This document shows positions 63,003-64,000 of a stretch of DNA of 64,000 bases, one piece after another (the stretch's first letter is position 1; each line of letters begins with the position of its first letter). Both the position numbers and the translations under genes were made by a program. Below the pieces are notes generated by a model, which saw only the letters and a list, made by a program, of their open reading frames with translations, did not search any database and was not told the origin of the DNA. This DNA comes from an uncultured Pigmentiphaga sp. (GTDB lineage Bacteria > Pseudomonadota > Gammaproteobacteria > Burkholderiales > Burkholderiaceae_B), in contig CALAGD010000051.1 in assembly GCA_937891425.1 (NCBI GenBank), positions 13,010 to 77,009 of the forward strand. Reading direction: 5' to 3'.

Positions 63003-64000
63003 TCAGTAATTGGGCAGGTCTCCCAGTCTTGCCCCCGCTGGCACGTGTGCATCGCTCGCACTCGCCGTGTTGCCGCGGGGCTCGCGCACGCGCAGCACGC
63101 GCGGATCATCCCAGTTGCCGCTGATCTCGTATTCGTAAGTAAACGCGTTGGCCAGAGGTTCGCGCAACAGCCATTGTGTCACCAGTGCCCCCAGCCCCAC
63201 GGCGGGGTTGATGGCGACTCCGGCCAGCAATGCGGCCGCACTGGCGTCGATCTTGGGGGCCACCACCACCTTCAGATTCTGGGTTTCATTGATGAAGTCG
63301 ACCGAGCCGTTCATCCCGGCCAACGCTCCCTGCCCCTGCATCTCGAAATGCTCGATGCTGGCAATCCCGTTCTTGATCACCGCTTCGCCGCCGAGCGTGT
63401 CCCACGCAAAACCCGAGCCGAAGACACTGCCCGGTGCGAACGTGGCGGTGCGGGCCAGCGACTGCAGCGACAGTATGCCCAACAGGCGTGCCGCATTGGA
63501 ATGAATCTGAAGAAAGCGTCCCTGGCGCAGCGCCAGCTTCAGCTGCCCGCTCAAGGTATGCACGTCGTATACGAATGGCCGGCCGCGCCAGTTCACATTG
63601 CCCGACAGTTCGCCACTGCCACCCGCGAGCACGTCGCCCATCCCGAAGCGGCCCAGCAGCTTGCCCGCATCCCGGATCACCCAGTTCAGATCCAGACTCA
63701 TCTCGCGCTCACGAGCGACGCGCGCCGCGGTTGCCCAGCTGCCGCGCGCCGTCAGGGTTGCCTGCGGGTTCTCCAGCACCAGCTTCTTCAATTCCCAGCT
63801 GCGCGCAGCTGCCGTATTGCGCGCCTGCAACTCGAAGCGTCCGAGGTCCCAATCGCCATAGCGCAGGTCACCCACCTCGAGGTCGACATCCGGCATGGTG
63901 TCGGGGACGAAAGGATCAGACATCTCCGGCGCTGAGGCGCCCCCAGCTGAGGCGCCCCCGGCCGACATGCGCGGGATGACTACACGCTGGAACTTGCCGC
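63003..64000 (-). CDS. yhdP: YhdP-like AsmA-family protein (partial, N-terminus off right edge)
   Basis: This is the C-terminal part (about 331 residues) of a large AsmA-like protein of the YhdP group, which spans the periplasm and helps move phospholipids to the outer membrane. It shows repeated beta-strand patterns: LSGNVNWRGRPFVYDVHTLS, then LKLALRQGRFLQIHSNAARL, and the conserved LLGILSLQSLAR. The final stretch INPAVGLGALVTQWLLREPL and YEYEISGNWDDP is typical of the family end. A low-complexity Gly/Ala/Ser repeat lies near 63912-63960. The frame stays open to the window edge. Confidence 0.87.
   Translation of the reverse strand, partial: GKFQRVVIPRMSAGGASAGGASAPEMSDPFVPDTMPDVDLEVGDLRYGDWDLGRFELQARNTAAARSWELKKLVLENPQATLTARGSWATAARVAREREMSLDLNWVIRDAGKLLGRFGMGDVLAGGSGELSGNVNWRGRPFVYDVHTLSGQLKLALRQGRFLQIHSNAARLLGILSLQSLARTATFAPGSVFGSGFAWDTLGGEAVIKNGIASIEHFEMQGQGALAGMNGSVDFINETQNLKVVVAPKIDASAAALLAGVAINPAVGLGALVTQWLLREPLANAFTYEYEISGNWDDPRVLRVREPRGNTASASDAHVPAGARLGDLPNY

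Noticed and set aside
63912..63960. Short Gly/Ala/Ser-coding repeat as a tandem-repeat locus
   Set aside because: Only about two imperfect copies (GGASA-type) occur within the YhdP-like frame. This is low-complexity linker sequence.
1..64000. tRNA, rRNA, CRISPR array, insertion sequence or prophage
   Set aside because: No cloverleaf-type sequence, regularly spaced repeats, transposase or phage structural gene was recognised. The holin-family label on the yqjE-like gene reflects a domain name, not a prophage.

Overview
The window is GC-rich, densely coded chromosomal DNA from a Gram-negative betaproteobacterium. It is most likely a member of Burkholderiales, and probably Alcaligenaceae-like. 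The evidence is a complete 14-gene NADH dehydrogenase (complex I) operon ending in nuoN followed by a DUF2818 gene, the order tkt-gap-pgk, a bifunctional MaeB malic enzyme, the yhdP-nitrilase-tldD block, and a five-gene ectoine/hydroxyectoine cluster. The family assignment is inference from gene content. No 16S rRNA, tRNA, insertion sequence or CRISPR array was seen.

Layout, left to right. Positions 1-5723 (minus strand) hold the promoter-proximal part of a type IVb (R64 thin-pilus-like) pilus operon, pilL-pilN-pilO-pilP-pilQ, with pilQ cut by the left edge. Positions 5884-9942 hold a flavin-nucleotide-binding-fold protein, ugpQ and ugpB without the Ugp permease or ATPase genes, and dadA. Positions 10019-11587 hold a plant-type ferredoxin/flavin reductase and panD. 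Positions 11772-15600 hold ectR-ectA-ectB-ectC-ectD, all on the minus strand, for synthesis of the compatible solutes ectoine and 5-hydroxyectoine. Divergent from it are an alpha/beta hydrolase, then a membrane-anchored EAL phosphodiesterase and an MFS transporter.

Positions 20168-35301 are the nuoA-N operon plus DUF2818, with many 1-4 base start/stop overlaps. Next comes a Tat-exported amidohydrolase translationally coupled to an outer-membrane barrel-like protein, then a ytcA-mdtN-mdtO-mdtP-like tripartite efflux operon (37882-42915). Central carbon metabolism follows: tkt-gap-pgk with a strong intrinsic terminator. Then come rsmE, a lone barstar-like gene, maeB, a degenerate FAD-linked-oxidase-like protein and a lytic transglycosylase.

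The right end holds ubiD (ubiquinone synthesis), a yqjD-yqjE-like membrane trio, an EamA-type permease, a lipoprotein-type DacB/PBP4, a CtaG-type membrane protein, tldD, a nitrilase-family amidase and the C-terminal part of a YhdP-like protein that runs off the right edge.

Most of the window is ordinary core genome. The points most worth a second look are the VirB9-like/TcpQ composite at the head of the pilus operon, the dyad elements around ectR and between ectA and ectB, the cysteine-rich leader in front of the Tat signal of the amidohydrolase, and the degenerate oxidase-like protein next to maeB.
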